64,000 nt of DNA from CAWBYL01 sp963793025 (GCA_963793025.1 CAWBYL010000006.1:1054001-1118000); one strand, 5' to 3'. Positions 36,929 to 47,043 are shown, counted from the stretch's first letter. The notes: generated from the letters alone by a model not told the origin. A program made the numbers and translations.

Positions 36929-37918
36929 ATGGACGAACGACGACCAATGCCAACCGGGGAGCCCCGCACGGGCGGGCCGATGCGACCCGACGATCCGGCG
37001 CTCGGGCCCCCGTCGGTCACGGTCGGCTGCGTCAACTTCGAGGCGGTCCCCCGGGACAAGGCGGCCACGCTGGCCAAGCTCCTCGCCGGCATCGCCGAGG
37101 CGGCGGCGCGGGGATGCGACCTGGTCGTGTTCCCGGAGCTGGCGCTGAACACGTGGGGCGAGTGCGTCGAGTGCGCGTCCGGGCACCGCCCGTGTGCCTG
37201 GCACCGGGACCAGGCCGAGCAGGCCGACGGACCGGCGGGCCGGGCGGTGGCCGAGGCGGCGGCCACGCACGGCATCCACGTGATCTACGGCTTCGAGGAA
37301 CGCGACGAGCACGACCCGTCGGTGATCTACAACTCGGCCAACGTGGTGGCCCCCACCGGCCTCGTGGGCACCTACCGCAAGCTCCACCTCGGGATCCCCC
37401 TCGAGACCGACCGCTTCACCCCGGGCAACGCCCTCCCGGTGTTCTCCACCGCGCTCGGGCCCATCGGGATCTCGATCTGCTACGACTTCTACAACAACCC
37501 CGAGCTGTGCCGGGTGCTCGCCCTGAAGGGGGCCCGCCTGCTGGTCAACCCGACGGGTAGGTCCGATCTCCCCCGGGCCCGGGACCACCTCGCCCAGGCC
37601 ACGCTGGTGCGGGCCCACGAGAACCTGGTCTTCGCCGTCTCGGCCAACCGGGTCGGTTCCAGCCACGGACCTCCGACCTGGGCCGGGGGGAGCGTCATCG
37701 GCGCGCCGCGGTTCCCCGGTTTCCCCGAGGTCCTCGCCCAGGCCGGCACCGACGAGGAGCTCATCTGCGCCGTGCTGGACTTCACCGAGTTGGCCCGTTG
37801 GTACGACTGGCTCCCGTGGCGTGAGTGGCGGTCGGGCCCCCAGAGTCCGATCACCCGCCTCGTGGCCGACGAGCTGGCTGCTCTGGCCGACGCGCCGGCC
37901 CTCACCACCGAGGCCTGA
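36929..37918 (+). CDS. Carbon-nitrogen hydrolase (nitrilase superfamily)
   Basis: 329 residues. The Glu-Lys-Cys triad is present: Glu70 in VVFPELALN, Lys151 in TYRKLHLG and Cys184 in ISICYDF. The enzyme would cleave an amide, carbamoyl or nitrile C-N bond. The insertion with CVECASGHRPCAWH, rich in Cys and His, is unusual and might bind metal. ATG 36929 chosen; ATG 36979 is a shorter possibility. It follows the TetR-MarR pair by 90 bp. Confidence 0.86.
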   Translation: MDERRPMPTGEPRTGGPMRPDDPALGPPSVTVGCVNFEAVPRDKAATLAKLLAGIAEAAARGCDLVVFPELALNTWGECVECASGHRPCAWHRDQAEQADGPAGRAVAEAAATHGIHVIYGFEERDEHDPSVIYNSANVVAPTGLVGTYRKLHLGIPLETDRFTPGNALPVFSTALGPIGISICYDFYNNPELCRVLALKGARLLVNPTGRSDLPRARDHLAQATLVRAHENLVFAVSANRVGSSHGPPTWAGGSVIGAPRFPGFPEVLAQAGTDEELICAVLDFTELARWYDWLPWREWRSGPQSPITRLVADELAALADAPALTTEA

Positions 37919-37954
37919 GGCCCCGAGACCCGAGCATCCGGGCGGGACCCGACG

Positions 37955-38695
37955 TCAGTCGGGCTGGGCCGTGGCCCGTGCCGGGTACTGCAGCACGGCG
38001 ATCCGCACTCCGGCGGGGCCACCGGCGACCGTGAGGACCTCGGCGGCGCCGAGCCACCGCAACGCAGCGGGCTCGAAGCGTTCGCCGTCAGCGGCGAGGA
38101 CGCCGGACACGACGACGGCGTAGGCGCCGCCGGGACCGACCACCAGCGGATCGACCTCGGCGTCGGGGGGGAGGTCGACCACCGAGATGCGCAGCCCGTC
38201 CGGATCGTCCCGGAGGTGGTGCCAGCGAGCGGGCTCGACAGGGTCGGCCAGCTCGACGGTGACGTTGCGGCGGTCTCCGGCCGGACGAGGCGACCGGCCG
38301 AGGCGATCCTTCAGATCGTCCTTGGACTGGGGCATGTAGCGCACCCCTCCGTCGTGCACCGCCCGCAGGGTCAGGTAGGACATCCCCGGCGCGCCCGGGC
38401 GCAACGGGCCGTACGGCGTCAGGGCATCGGAGAAGTGGACGGTCCCGTGCCCCACGTCGTGAGCGCCGACCACGCCCCGGCCATGGGCGAAGTACTGGAA
38501 CTGGTCGACGGTGTGGAAGTGCACCGGCAGCTCGTCGGTCGCCGAGCCCTGGGCGACCAGATAGGCCTGTGGGCCCTCGCGCTCGGCCGGGCTGAGCTCC
38601 GGGGTGGAGATCGCGCCCAGGCTCATCACCCGTTCCAGCCGGTGGGGCGGGAGGTCGGAGGCCCCCTCCACCGGAATCCACTGCGACCCAGCCAT
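37955..38695 (-). CDS. Cupin-like conserved hypothetical protein
   Basis: 246 residues. HFHTVDQFQYFAHGRG looks like the first cupin metal motif (HxH, then Gln and Gly); the second half PPDAEVDPLVVGPGGAYAVV may be a second barrel. Bicupins include dioxygenases and isomerases of aromatic compounds, but no precise match is recognised. Divergent from the TauD gene at 38759 (63 bp between), so both may share a control region. Confidence 0.62.
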   Translation of the reverse strand: MAGSQWIPVEGASDLPPHRLERVMSLGAISTPELSPAEREGPQAYLVAQGSATDELPVHFHTVDQFQYFAHGRGVVGAHDVGHGTVHFSDALTPYGPLRPGAPGMSYLTLRAVHDGGVRYMPQSKDDLKDRLGRSPRPAGDRRNVTVELADPVEPARWHHLRDDPDGLRISVVDLPPDAEVDPLVVGPGGAYAVVVSGVLAADGERFEPAALRWLGAAEVLTVAGGPAGVRIAVLQYPARATAQPD

Positions 38696-38758
38696 GCGCC
38701 CCTCCCATGTATCTTAGGCGCAAGACAGTAGCGGACACCGTCCGAGGGGGACCCGTCG

Positions 38759-39595
38759 ATGGAGATCGAACCGCTCACGCCGACCATCGGCGCCGTCATC
38801 CGCGGCGTGGACCTCTCGGTGGCACCGGACGACGAGACGGTGGCCGCTCTGCGCCGGGCGCTGCTCGACCATCTGGTCATCTTCTTCCGGGACCAGGACC
38901 TCGACGACGAGAGCCATCTGGCCTTCGCCCTGAAGTTCGGGACCCTGTCGGTCCCGCCCCTCGCCACCGCCTACCAGGACACGCCGGCGGTCACCGTGCT
39001 CGACCAGGTCAACCCGAAGGGGGAGGGTGCCGACCAGTGGCACAGCGACAACTCGTTCATGGCCCGACCGCCCCTCGGCTCGTTGTTGCGGTGCGTCCGG
39101 CTTCCCGCGAGCGGTGGTGACACCTGCTTCGCCAGCGCCTACGGCGCCTACGAGAGCCTGCCCGACTCCGTCCGTGGGTTCGTCGACGGCCTCCAGGCCG
39201 TGCACGACATCACCAAGCCCATGCGCAAGGCCCTGCTGGCCGGGCACACCAACCTCGACCTGGTCGAGACGCAGAAGCGGTGGCCCCCCGTCACCCACCC
39301 GGTCGCGCTGGTGCACCCCGAGACCGGTCGTCGGGCCCTCTACGTGAACCGCAACTCCACCACCCACATCGTCGGGCTCACCGAGCGTCAGAACGAGGTC
39401 CTGCTCCCGTTGCTGTGCGACCAGTTCCGCTCGCCCGACCTGCAGTGCCGCTTCCGGTGGGAGCCCGGTTCCGTCGCCTTCTGGGACAACCGATCGGTGC
39501 AGCACTACGCCGTGGCCGACTACGCCGAGCGGCGGGTGATGCACCGGGTCACCGTCGACTTCGACCCCGATGTCACCGGCGCCGCCTCGTCCTGA
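38759..39595 (+). CDS. TauD/TfdA family Fe(II)/2-oxoglutarate dioxygenase
   Basis: 278 residues. Iron ligands His95 and Asp97 in QWHSDNSF and distal His249 in VQHYAVADY; 2-oxoglutarate-binding Arg in ERRVMHRVTV. The N-terminal TPTIGAVIRGVDLS is typical. These enzymes hydroxylate a carbon next to a leaving group, such as sulfonate or aryloxy-acid. Which one here is unknown. Confidence 0.9.
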   Translation: MEIEPLTPTIGAVIRGVDLSVAPDDETVAALRRALLDHLVIFFRDQDLDDESHLAFALKFGTLSVPPLATAYQDTPAVTVLDQVNPKGEGADQWHSDNSFMARPPLGSLLRCVRLPASGGDTCFASAYGAYESLPDSVRGFVDGLQAVHDITKPMRKALLAGHTNLDLVETQKRWPPVTHPVALVHPETGRRALYVNRNSTTHIVGLTERQNEVLLPLLCDQFRSPDLQCRFRWEPGSVAFWDNRSVQHYAVADYAERRVMHRVTVDFDPDVTGAASS

Positions 39596-39610
39596 CCGGG
39601 GCGCTTCGCC

Positions 39611-40567
39611 TCAGGCGGAGGACTCGGCGAACCTGACCCGCAGCCGAGGGATGACCTCGAGGCCGATCCGCTCGATCTGGGCGCGGGCGTCGGCGGGGCT
39701 GATGCCGGCGTGGAACACCCTCAGGTTGACGGCGTCGCTGCCAGTGGCGGCCACGAGGGCGGCGATCCCCTCGGCGACCTCGGCCGCGTCCGTCGAGGCG
39801 ACGATGCTGTCCCCCTCACCCCAGTGGCGCTGCGTGGAGGCCGAGGCCGCGCCGCGGAAGCGCTCCATCTGCACGGCGACCGCCTCGGCGGGGGGTTCGC
39901 CGAGCCACACTCGGCGGATGAGGATCCTCGATCCCCCTCCTCCTGCCTCGCGATGGACTCTCGACACGTCGGCCGCTCGCTCGACCGACACCAACGAGTC
40001 GTAGAGGAGTCCGATGCCGAGGGCAGCCGCTCGCCGGGCGGCGGCGGGGCTCTGGGCGGCGCTGACGACGGGCACGGGGTGCTCGCGGAGCGCCCGGACC
40101 CCCGGATCGGCGCCCAACAACCCCTCCGGTTCGCCGCGGAGCCCGGCGACGACCAGGGGCAGGGCCTCCTTGAAACGGGGGACCATCTCCTCGAAGGGCA
40201 CCCCCGAGAGGTCGAAGTCGTCGCGCAGAGCACCGGCGGCGAAGCCGGCCCCGACCCGCCCGGGGAACCGATGCGAGGTCCAGCCGTAGTCCTCGACGAT
40301 GTGGTTGACGTTCCGGAGCGGCAACAGCATCGGGCTCGCCGCCGCCCAGATGTGCTCGGTGGCCTCGAGGGCCCACGTGGCCGCCAGCAGCGGGTTGGGC
40401 AGGTAGTTGGGGAAGCCGGCGTGGTGCTCGCTCGTCATCACCCCGTCGAAGCCCACCGCCTCGGCGACCCGGGCCTGGGCCATGATCTCGGCCACCACCT
40501 CCCGAGGCTCCAGGTCATGGGGATAGAGCCGCAGCGAGATCGACGCCGGAGCCAGTGGTGCGGTCAT
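39611..40567 (-). CDS. LLM class flavin/F420-dependent oxidoreductase
   Basis: 318 residues of the bacterial luciferase-like TIM-barrel family. Signs: VGFDGVMTSEHHAGFPNYLP near the N-terminus and the RFPGRVGAGFAAG loop. In actinobacteria many use F420; others use FMN. Overlaps the preceding amidohydrolase stop (ATGA at 40564), so it is the last gene of a minus operon with nitroreductase and amidohydrolase. Confidence 0.85.
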   Translation of the reverse strand: MTAPLAPASISLRLYPHDLEPREVVAEIMAQARVAEAVGFDGVMTSEHHAGFPNYLPNPLLAATWALEATEHIWAAASPMLLPLRNVNHIVEDYGWTSHRFPGRVGAGFAAGALRDDFDLSGVPFEEMVPRFKEALPLVVAGLRGEPEGLLGADPGVRALREHPVPVVSAAQSPAAARRAAALGIGLLYDSLVSVERAADVSRVHREAGGGGSRILIRRVWLGEPPAEAVAVQMERFRGAASASTQRHWGEGDSIVASTDAAEVAEGIAALVAATGSDAVNLRVFHAGISPADARAQIERIGLEVIPRLRVRFAESSA

Positions 40568-42018
40568 CGGTGCCCTCCTGGGCTCGGGTCGACGAGGTTC
40601 CGGGCGTAGCCCTGCACCGAGGTGCCGTCGAAGAACCTCGGGTTCATGGCCGCGTGGAGCCGGATCGGGTTGTCGCAGGCGAAGGCCTGGAACTGGTCGC
40701 GTCGAGGCGGCCGTCGGTCACCAGCTCGTAGGCCTCCCCGAGCACACCCCGCATGTCGGGGACGTCCCAGTGGCCGATGTCGGAGCCGAGCACCGGTCGG
40801 CAGCACGGCGCCGAGCGGGTTGGTCGTCGGCGTCGAAGGCCCACCCGATGGTGCCCTCGTCGGCCTCGCAGCCGAAGTAGAAACGATCGAACAGGGCCAC
40901 GAGGTCGCTCGGGTCGGTGACGCCGCTGTCGCGGAAGTCGTCGAGATCGGGCGGCGGGTTGTCGCTCTGGGCGAGCATCGAGCGGCCGGAGCTCGGGGTC
41001 GGCGAAGCGCTCACCGCCGTGGCGGTCGAGGAGCCGGTCCCACTCGGCGGGATCGATGGCTCCCGGGTCGAGCCGAGCGATGGCGGCGCCGCCCCGCTTC
41101 TCCCACCGACCCACCAGGTCGAAGAGGAGCTGCACGCCCCACGCCACGCCGCACTCGAGGAAGCCGAAGTTGAGATCTCGGGAAGCGGTGCGGCCACCCC
41201 GCCGAACACGAGCGCCTTGGCCACCGCCTCGCTACCGGCCGCGAAGGTCCCGATGTGGTTGAACATGTAGCGGCTCGACGACTGGCGCAGGTCGAGGCCC
41301 ATGGTCGGCGAGTGCGCGGTGACGGCCACGCCCGAGCTCGGTGAAGCGCTGCCACATCGGGTCGTAGTCGTACGCGCTGTCGAGGGCCAGCAGGTCGATC
41401 CAGGTGCGGCCCCGACGGCTCGGTCCGCGACGACGCAGCAGTTCACCACCGCGGCCTTCAGGCCGAGCTCGACCACGGCGTGCTCGAGCTCGGCGACGGC
41501 CTCATCGGGGGTGTGGGCGGGGATCACCGCGGCCGGGGTGAGCCGGTCGTCGAGGCCGTGGCACATCTCGGCCAGGTAGGTGTTGAGGGCGCGGCAGCTC
41601 CCCCGGCGGACCTCGTCGTCGGGGTGGTTGAAGCAGGCCAGGCCCACGCTCGTGTAGAGCACGCTGAAGTCGAGCCCGATCTCGTCCATGCGTTCGTGGA
41701 GCAGTCCCGGGAGGAACGCCGTGGCCCGATCGAGGGGGTTGGAGGCCACCGTCCACCACGGCGGGATGAACGCGCCCGGTGCCCGCTCGGTCGTAGCTCT
41801 CGGCGGCGGCGAGGAGGCGGCTGCGCCGCGAGCCGAAGCTGGGAACCGATGCCGAGAAGCGATCGGCCACGTCGGACGCCGGCCACGGCCCGCATGTACT
41901 CGACGACCACCGGGATCGACTCGACGATGTGGCCGTCGGCGTCGACCACCGGGTGGTCGAGGCGGGTCCGTATCGAAGAGGCGTCCTCGCCCACGGGCTC
42001 CCCCCGTCGCTCGCTCAC
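40564..42018 (-). CDS. Amidohydrolase family (PF04909) protein (about eight frameshifts)
   Basis: About 480 residues can be followed only by moving between frames near 41880, 41790, 41425, 41335, 41175, 40985, 40815 and 40700. Pieces in order: DHPVVDADGHIVESIPVVVE (metal His), GLDFSVLYTSVGLACFNHPD, VAVTAHSPTMGLDLRQ, LNFGFLECGVAWGVQLLFDL, GSDIGHWDVPDM (catalytic Asp) and PRFFDGTSVQGYARN. All conserved parts are present and in order, so the gene is real and the sequence here is poor. GTG 42018 overlaps the nitroreductase stop. Confidence 0.7.
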
Positions 42019-42702
42019 CGTCCGGCGTCGGTTCCAGATGATCGACTCTTCGACGGGCGCCCGGGGCGAGGGGACGAAATCGCCGCCCGTGGTGTGGGCG
42101 ACCGGCAACAGTGCGGTCTGGTACCACGTCTTCGGGATGCCGAGGATGGCCGCCATGGTGTCCTGGTCGGACTGGTGAGCCGTGGTGAGCACCGATCCCA
42201 GCCCTCGGCTGCGGAGGGCCAACAGGAAGCTCCACACCGCCGGGTAGATCGAGGCGTACATGCCCGGTTCCATCTCGTGCGGTCTCGCGCTCCGGGCCGA
42301 TGAGTCGGCCGTAGCGGGCGCGCCGCGGCTTCGACGTCGTAGCAGGGGATCACGAGGATCGGCACCTCGGCCATGTGCTCGGCGAGGTAGAGGATCGAGC
42401 GGGAGATCCGGGCACCGGCCTCGTCGCCGTCGGCCTCCTTGGCGGCCAGCATCGTCGACACCACCGACGCGGTCGTGCGGCGGTACTGCTCCCCGACGGC
42501 CCGGCGCAGATCGGGGTCGTCGACCACCACCCAGTGCCACTCCTGGGCGTTGGACGGCGTTCGGCGCGTACGACGCCAGTCGGATGCAGTCGACCACGAC
42601 GTCACGATCGACCGGCCGGGTGAGGTCGAGACGGCGGCGGACGGCCTTCGTGGTGGTGAGCAGGCGGTCGATCTCGGTGAGATCGAAGGGGTCGGGAGCC
42701 AC
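42015..42702 (-). CDS. Nitroreductase family protein (at least three frameshifts)
   Basis: About 229 residues. First frame: FDLTEIDRLLTTTKAVRRRL and DLTRPVDRDVVVDCIRLASY; after a shift near 42553, NAQEWHWVVVDDPDLRRAVG; after shifts near 42310-42280, MEPGMYASIYPAVWSFLLAL and LTTAHQSDQDTMAAILGIPK. Fold and order match FMN-dependent nitroreductases. Stop at 42015 overlaps the start of the next gene. Starts the minus-strand operon to 39.6 kb. Confidence 0.75.
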
Positions 42703-42820
42703 GGGCTGTCCTCAACTTCCTCGATCAGGCCCACGCCTGACCGAGCCAAGCTAGCCCTCACCGCGCGGCGCGCGAGAGGGGAGCGGTGCGTCCCGGCGGC
42801 GATCCGCGGAGAACATTTCA

Positions 42821-42832
42821 AACGCTTGCTTC
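42821..42832. promoter_or_regulatory. Imperfect palindrome near AAACGCTTGCTT, candidate operator
   Basis: AAACGCTTGCTT (42820-42831) fits AARCRNNYGYTT, the same pattern as 35538-35549. It overlaps a possible -35 TTGCTT with TATCCT 18 nt downstream, upstream of the amidohydrolase at 42897. Inferred. Confidence 0.38.
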
Positions 42833-42896
42833 ATTGACGGCGGGTGCCATATCCTCGCCGCGGACCCGGGTCGCCGGGGGAGGAGCAGGGGGACGC

Positions 42897-44097
42897 ATGC
42901 GCAAGGGATTCAAGGTGTTCGACGCGGACGCCCACGTCATCTACCCGGCCGACCTGTGGGCGCCGCTTCCTCGACGCCCGGTTCCAGGACCGCGTCGGGG
43001 CGCCAGCACCGTCCCCGGCTTCGACCACTACAACCCGGTCGTCGTCGACGGCCGCTGGACCCAGCACACCACCTCGATGCTCGGGCAGTTCCAGAAGGCC
43101 ATCAACTGGACGAGCCGAGGACATGTTCGCCCAGTACGGCGAGGAGATCATGGTGAAGGGCTTCCCGGGGGACCTCGTCGCCGAGGCCCTCGAGGTCGAA
43201 GGCGTCGACGCCATGGTCGTGTACGGCCCCGAGTACGACATGTGGCTCGAGGGCATCGACCCCGAGCTGCAGGCCGGCATGGCCCGGGCCTACAACCGGT
43301 GGGGCGCCGAGATGTACGAGACCTCGGGCCACCGGGTGATGACCTCGGGCCCGATCCCGCTGAACGACATCACCCGGGCCGTCGAGGAGATCCGCTACGC
43401 CCACGACGAGCTGGGCATCAACTGCTTCTGGGCCCGACCCAACCACTTCAACCGCCGCAACCTCGGCGACCGGTACTACGACCCCATGTACGAGCTGCTC
43501 GAAGACCTCGACTGCGCCTTCGCCACCCACGAGTTCATGGGCCTGAACGCGCTACACCGCCGGCGTCGAGCGCTACGACACCTTCACCGAGTGGCACACC
43601 ACCGTTCACGCCCACGAGGGCCAGCACGCCGTGCTTGTCGATGATCACCCACGGCGTGTTCGAGCGCTTCCCGAACCTGCGCTGTGCGTACATGGAGGCG
43701 GGCTGCGGCTGGCTGCCGTCGTGGCTGCACCGCATCGACGAGCACCTCGAGCTGGCCGGCGCCAACGAGTTCCCGGACCTGACGATGAGCGCCACCGACT
43801 ACTTCCGGCGCAACTGCTGGATCTCGACGGAGTGCGAGGACCCGTTCGTCACCGACGTGATCCGCTGGATGGGCGACGACCACATCGTGTTCGAGACCGA
43901 CTTCCCCCACCCCGACTCGAAGTACCCGCACGCCACCAAGGAGTTCCTGGAGCTGCTCCCGGACCAGATCTCCGAGGAGTCCAAGGCGCAAGATCCTGTG
44001 GGACAACGCGGTCGACCTCTACCGGTTCCCCGACGGCTACCTCCCCGACGAGTCGACCTTCGTGGAGTACACCGCGGACAGCGTCCCGGCGTCCTGA
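42897..44097 (+). CDS. Amidohydrolase family (PF04909) protein (about six frameshifts)
   Basis: About 400 residues. Segments in order: GFKVFDADAHVIYPADLW (metal region), PGFDHYNPVVVDGRWTQH, EVEGVDAMVVYGPEYDMWLE, ATHEFMGLNA, SMITHGVFERFPNLRCAYME, DHIVFETDFPHPDSKYPH (catalytic Asp) and AVDLYRFPDGYLPDE. Frame changes near 42960, 42998, 43113, 43553, 43632 and 43988. Its stop and the start of the ligase share TGATG at 44095. Paralogue of the other amidohydrolases in the window. Confidence 0.75.
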
Positions 44098-45490
44098 TGG
44101 CCGGCGGTCTGCGTCGCCCCCACGAGGCCGTCGACCTCGGCGCCGTCGAGCGGATGTTCCCGCCGCCGCCCGAGTACTTCGAGTGCGGCCTACTACGCGA
44201 GCCCCGACGTCATCGAGCGCACCCAGCTGGCCCGTCTGGTCGACAAGGCGTGGCGGGCGTACGCCATCCCGTTCCACCGAGCGCGATGGGACGCCGCCGG
44301 GTTCCACCCGAGCCAGCTGAAGACCCTCGACGACCTGTGGCGGGCTCCGGCCTACACCGTCGACGACATCCGCCGCAGCATCGAGGACCACCCGCCGTTC
44401 GGCGACTACCAGGGCGTCACCCCCGACTTCGCCGTCCGGGAGCCGATGCGGGTGTACATGTCCGGCGGCACCACCGGGAAGTCCCGGCCCACCTTCTACA
44501 CGGCGTGGGACCGCGCCGTGCGGCGCGTCGCTCACCGCCCGGGCCCTCTACGCGCTCGGGATCCGGCCGGGCGACACGGTGCTCAACTCGTGGAGCTACG
44601 GCACGCACAACGGGGCGTGGAGCTTCGACGAGGCGCTCTACCAGTGGCTGAGCTGTGTGGTCCTCACGACCAGCACCGGCAACGTGACCAGCACCGAGAA
44701 GCAGGTCGAGCTGGCCATCCAGTACGGCGCCACCGCCATCCTCACCACGGGCGACTACTTGTTGCGCATCGCCGATGCCGCCAAGGCCATGGGCTACGAC
44801 CCCGCCGTCGACCTCAGGATCGCCGCGCTGCCCAACATCGGTGACGCCGACGTGCTGTCGGCGGCGTTCGGCGCCGAGTACTTCCGCTCCTACGGGTTCC
44901 ACGAGGTGCAGTGGGTCGCGAGCGAATGCCCGATGCACGACGGGCTGCACGTCTACGAAGACGCCTTCGTCGTGCAGGTCGTGGACGTCGAGACCGGGGA
45001 GCCGATGCCCGACGGCGAGCTCGGATCACTGGTCGTCACCGAGCTCTACAAGACCGGTTCGTCCCAGTTCCGCTACAACATCATGGACCTGTCGTACCTG
45101 TACCCACGGGGGCAGTGCGGGTGCGGGAGCTGGCTCCGCAAGATCGGGCCGTTCTCCGGGCGGGGCGACAACATGATCAAGCTCCGCGGCATCAACGTGT
45201 GGCCCGAGGGGGTGGGTGAGATCGCCGGTTCGGTTCCGGGCACGCTGCCCGACTACTTCGTGACGGCCCGCCGCGTAGGCGACCGCGACGAGATGACGAT
45301 CCAGGTCGTGAGCGATCGGCCACCGTCGGAGTTCGCGGGCATCGGCGCCGAGGTCGAGGCCCGACTGAAAGCCCAGCTCGGCGTCGGGATCAGCGCCGAG
45401 GTCGTGGAGCGCGGCGCCATCGACCACCTCACCGAGCTGGCCACGTCGCCCAAGCCGAAGCGGTTCTCCGATCAGCGGGAGACGTCGTGA
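44097..45490 (+). CDS. Phenylacetate-CoA ligase-like (PaaK) adenylate-forming enzyme (three frameshifts)
   Basis: About 463 residues after shifts near 44188, 44279 and 44522; the last 320 residues are in one clean frame. N-terminus: ERTQLARLVDKAWRAYAIPF and FHPSQLKTLDDLWRAPAYTV; phosphate loop MSGGTTGKSRPTFY; later GDNMIKLRGINVWPEGV, typical of the PaaK C-terminus. It would make an aryl- or acyl-CoA. A Cys-rich PRGQCGCGSWLR may be a zinc-site remnant. Overlaps neighbours at both ends. Confidence 0.8.
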
Positions 45491-46434
45491 CCGGCGCCGA
45501 AGGCGATGGGGCAGGGGCGGGAGCTCGAGGGGTCGCGGTGCCCTCGACGGGCACGATCGACGTGCTCTGCAACGCCTTCTTCCCGGATCGGGAGCAGGTG
45601 TGGGACGACGCCGTCGCCGCCCAGGGCATCCCGCTGAAGGTGCGCCGAGACCCGAACGACGCCTTCTGTGACGCGCCCACCATGGTCGCTCGCATGGACG
45701 ACACCGGCGTGGCCACCGTGATCATCCCGACCGGTGACCTCCACCGCCACGGCACCGTCGTCGAGTACGACCCGGTGGCGGCCCGTCCCGAGGAGACGGC
45801 GGCGCTGGTCGAGCAGTTCCCCGGCCGGTTCGCGGCCTGGTGGAACGTGAACCCGCAGCTGGGGATGGCCGGCGTGCGCCGGGCCCGGCAGATGGTCTTC
45901 GAGAACGACTGGATCGTCGGGCTGTGGATCCACACCCACTCGTTCGACCGGCGCTTCGACCATGCCGACTACTACCCGTACTACGCCCTGGCCTCGGAGC
46001 TCGGCCTTCCCGTGGCCATGCAGGCCGGGGCGTCAGGTGGGCTGATGCCGAGCGAGTGCGCGGTTCCGATCGGCATCGACCGGCCGGCGATCTACTTCCC
46101 GGACGTGGAGTTCGTGCTCTCGCACATGGGGTGGCCATGGGTCGACGAGACGCTGGCGCTGGCCATGAAGCTGCCCAACGTGTCCATCACCACGGCCGGG
46201 TTCCCGCCGGCGCACTGGCCCCGGGCCGTCGTCGACTTCGTCGGCCGACCGGGGCGGCGCAAGGCGCTCTTCGCCTCGAACTTCCCGACCGTCGGGCTGC
46301 GCCACGGCCTGGGTCAGATGGATGCCCTCGCCCTGGGTGACGAGGCAAGCTCGTTGCTGCGGCGCGACAACGCCCTGAGGATCTTCCGCCGCCTCCACGA
46401 CGGGGTCGGCGCCTCACCGGAGGTCGAATCGTGA
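45487..46434 (+). CDS. Amidohydrolase family (PF04909) protein
   Basis: Intact 315-residue protein of the amidohydrolase-2 family. It begins with a low-complexity Gly/Ala stretch, then TIDVLCNAFFPDREQVWDD, which lacks the usual N-terminal HxH. Later YYALASELGLPVAMQAGASG, FVLSHMGWPWVDETLALA and ALFASNFPTVGL hold the later family positions; the final catalytic Asp position reads Asn (SNFP). It may therefore be inactive or use altered chemistry. Overlaps both neighbours by GTGA. Confidence 0.8.
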   Translation: MTGAEGDGAGAGARGVAVPSTGTIDVLCNAFFPDREQVWDDAVAAQGIPLKVRRDPNDAFCDAPTMVARMDDTGVATVIIPTGDLHRHGTVVEYDPVAARPEETAALVEQFPGRFAAWWNVNPQLGMAGVRRARQMVFENDWIVGLWIHTHSFDRRFDHADYYPYYALASELGLPVAMQAGASGGLMPSECAVPIGIDRPAIYFPDVEFVLSHMGWPWVDETLALAMKLPNVSITTAGFPPAHWPRAVVDFVGRPGRRKALFASNFPTVGLRHGLGQMDALALGDEASSLLRRDNALRIFRRLHDGVGASPEVES

Positions 46435-47003
46435 CCGAGCCCCGAATCGGTGTCGTCTACAACATGGCGCCCCAACCTCCGTCGGAGGCCGACACCCGGT
46501 GGTTCCCGGCCGGCGTCGTGACGATCGGGGTCGAGTACCGCGACGTCAACCCCGACGACCTCCTCGCCCTCTACGCCGATGACCCGGCTCAGCTGGCCGA
46601 GCTGTTGGAGAAGTCACCAGAAGGTGGGTTCTCGGACAACGGCGTCTCCATCCACGTGCGCGGGACCGCCGACGGACACGAGTACCTGCGTTTCGACGTG
46701 TTCGACGACGAGCCGCACTACCACTACATCCACAACACGGCACCCGACGAGGAGATCGTCAACAACGTCGTCACCTTCGACACGTTCGCCTTCGGCGAGA
46801 TGCTGCCGGTCGCGGTGCGGTGGCTGCGCGAGCGGCTCCCCGAGATGCTGCCCCGCGCCGGTGGCGGACACCTCGTCGTCGGCCTCGAACCCGCGACGCT
46901 CGATCCGGTCGTCGACGAGGTCGAGACAGTGGCCCGGGCCGCCCAGGACGACCTGCGGCGGGGCCACCGCCTCTCGGGCACCACGGACGAGACCGCCCGC
47001 TGA
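46431..47003 (+). CDS. DUF7700-like conserved hypothetical protein
   Basis: 190 residues; conserved-looking core EYLRFDVFDDEPHYHYIHNT followed by an acidic helix. I relate it to DUF7700 from memory of the FDVFDDEPHYHYI segment, without certainty. Such genes sit with amidohydrolases in actinobacteria. The His-Tyr-His stretch could be a metal site. Overlaps the amidohydrolase (GTGA), so a partner role is plausible. Confidence 0.6.
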   Translation: MTEPRIGVVYNMAPQPPSEADTRWFPAGVVTIGVEYRDVNPDDLLALYADDPAQLAELLEKSPEGGFSDNGVSIHVRGTADGHEYLRFDVFDDEPHYHYIHNTAPDEEIVNNVVTFDTFAFGEMLPVAVRWLRERLPEMLPRAGGGHLVVGLEPATLDPVVDEVETVARAAQDDLRRGHRLSGTTDETAR

Positions 47004-47043
47004 CGCCGATGGGGCTCCCGCGTCGGCGACGAGGGTCGCCGAC

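Noticed and set aside
2855..44522. Programmed +1 ribosomal frameshifting or recoding as the cause of the many broken frames
   Set aside because: No common slippery sequence or downstream structure; affected genes are unrelated; a few changes are deletions; density is patchy.
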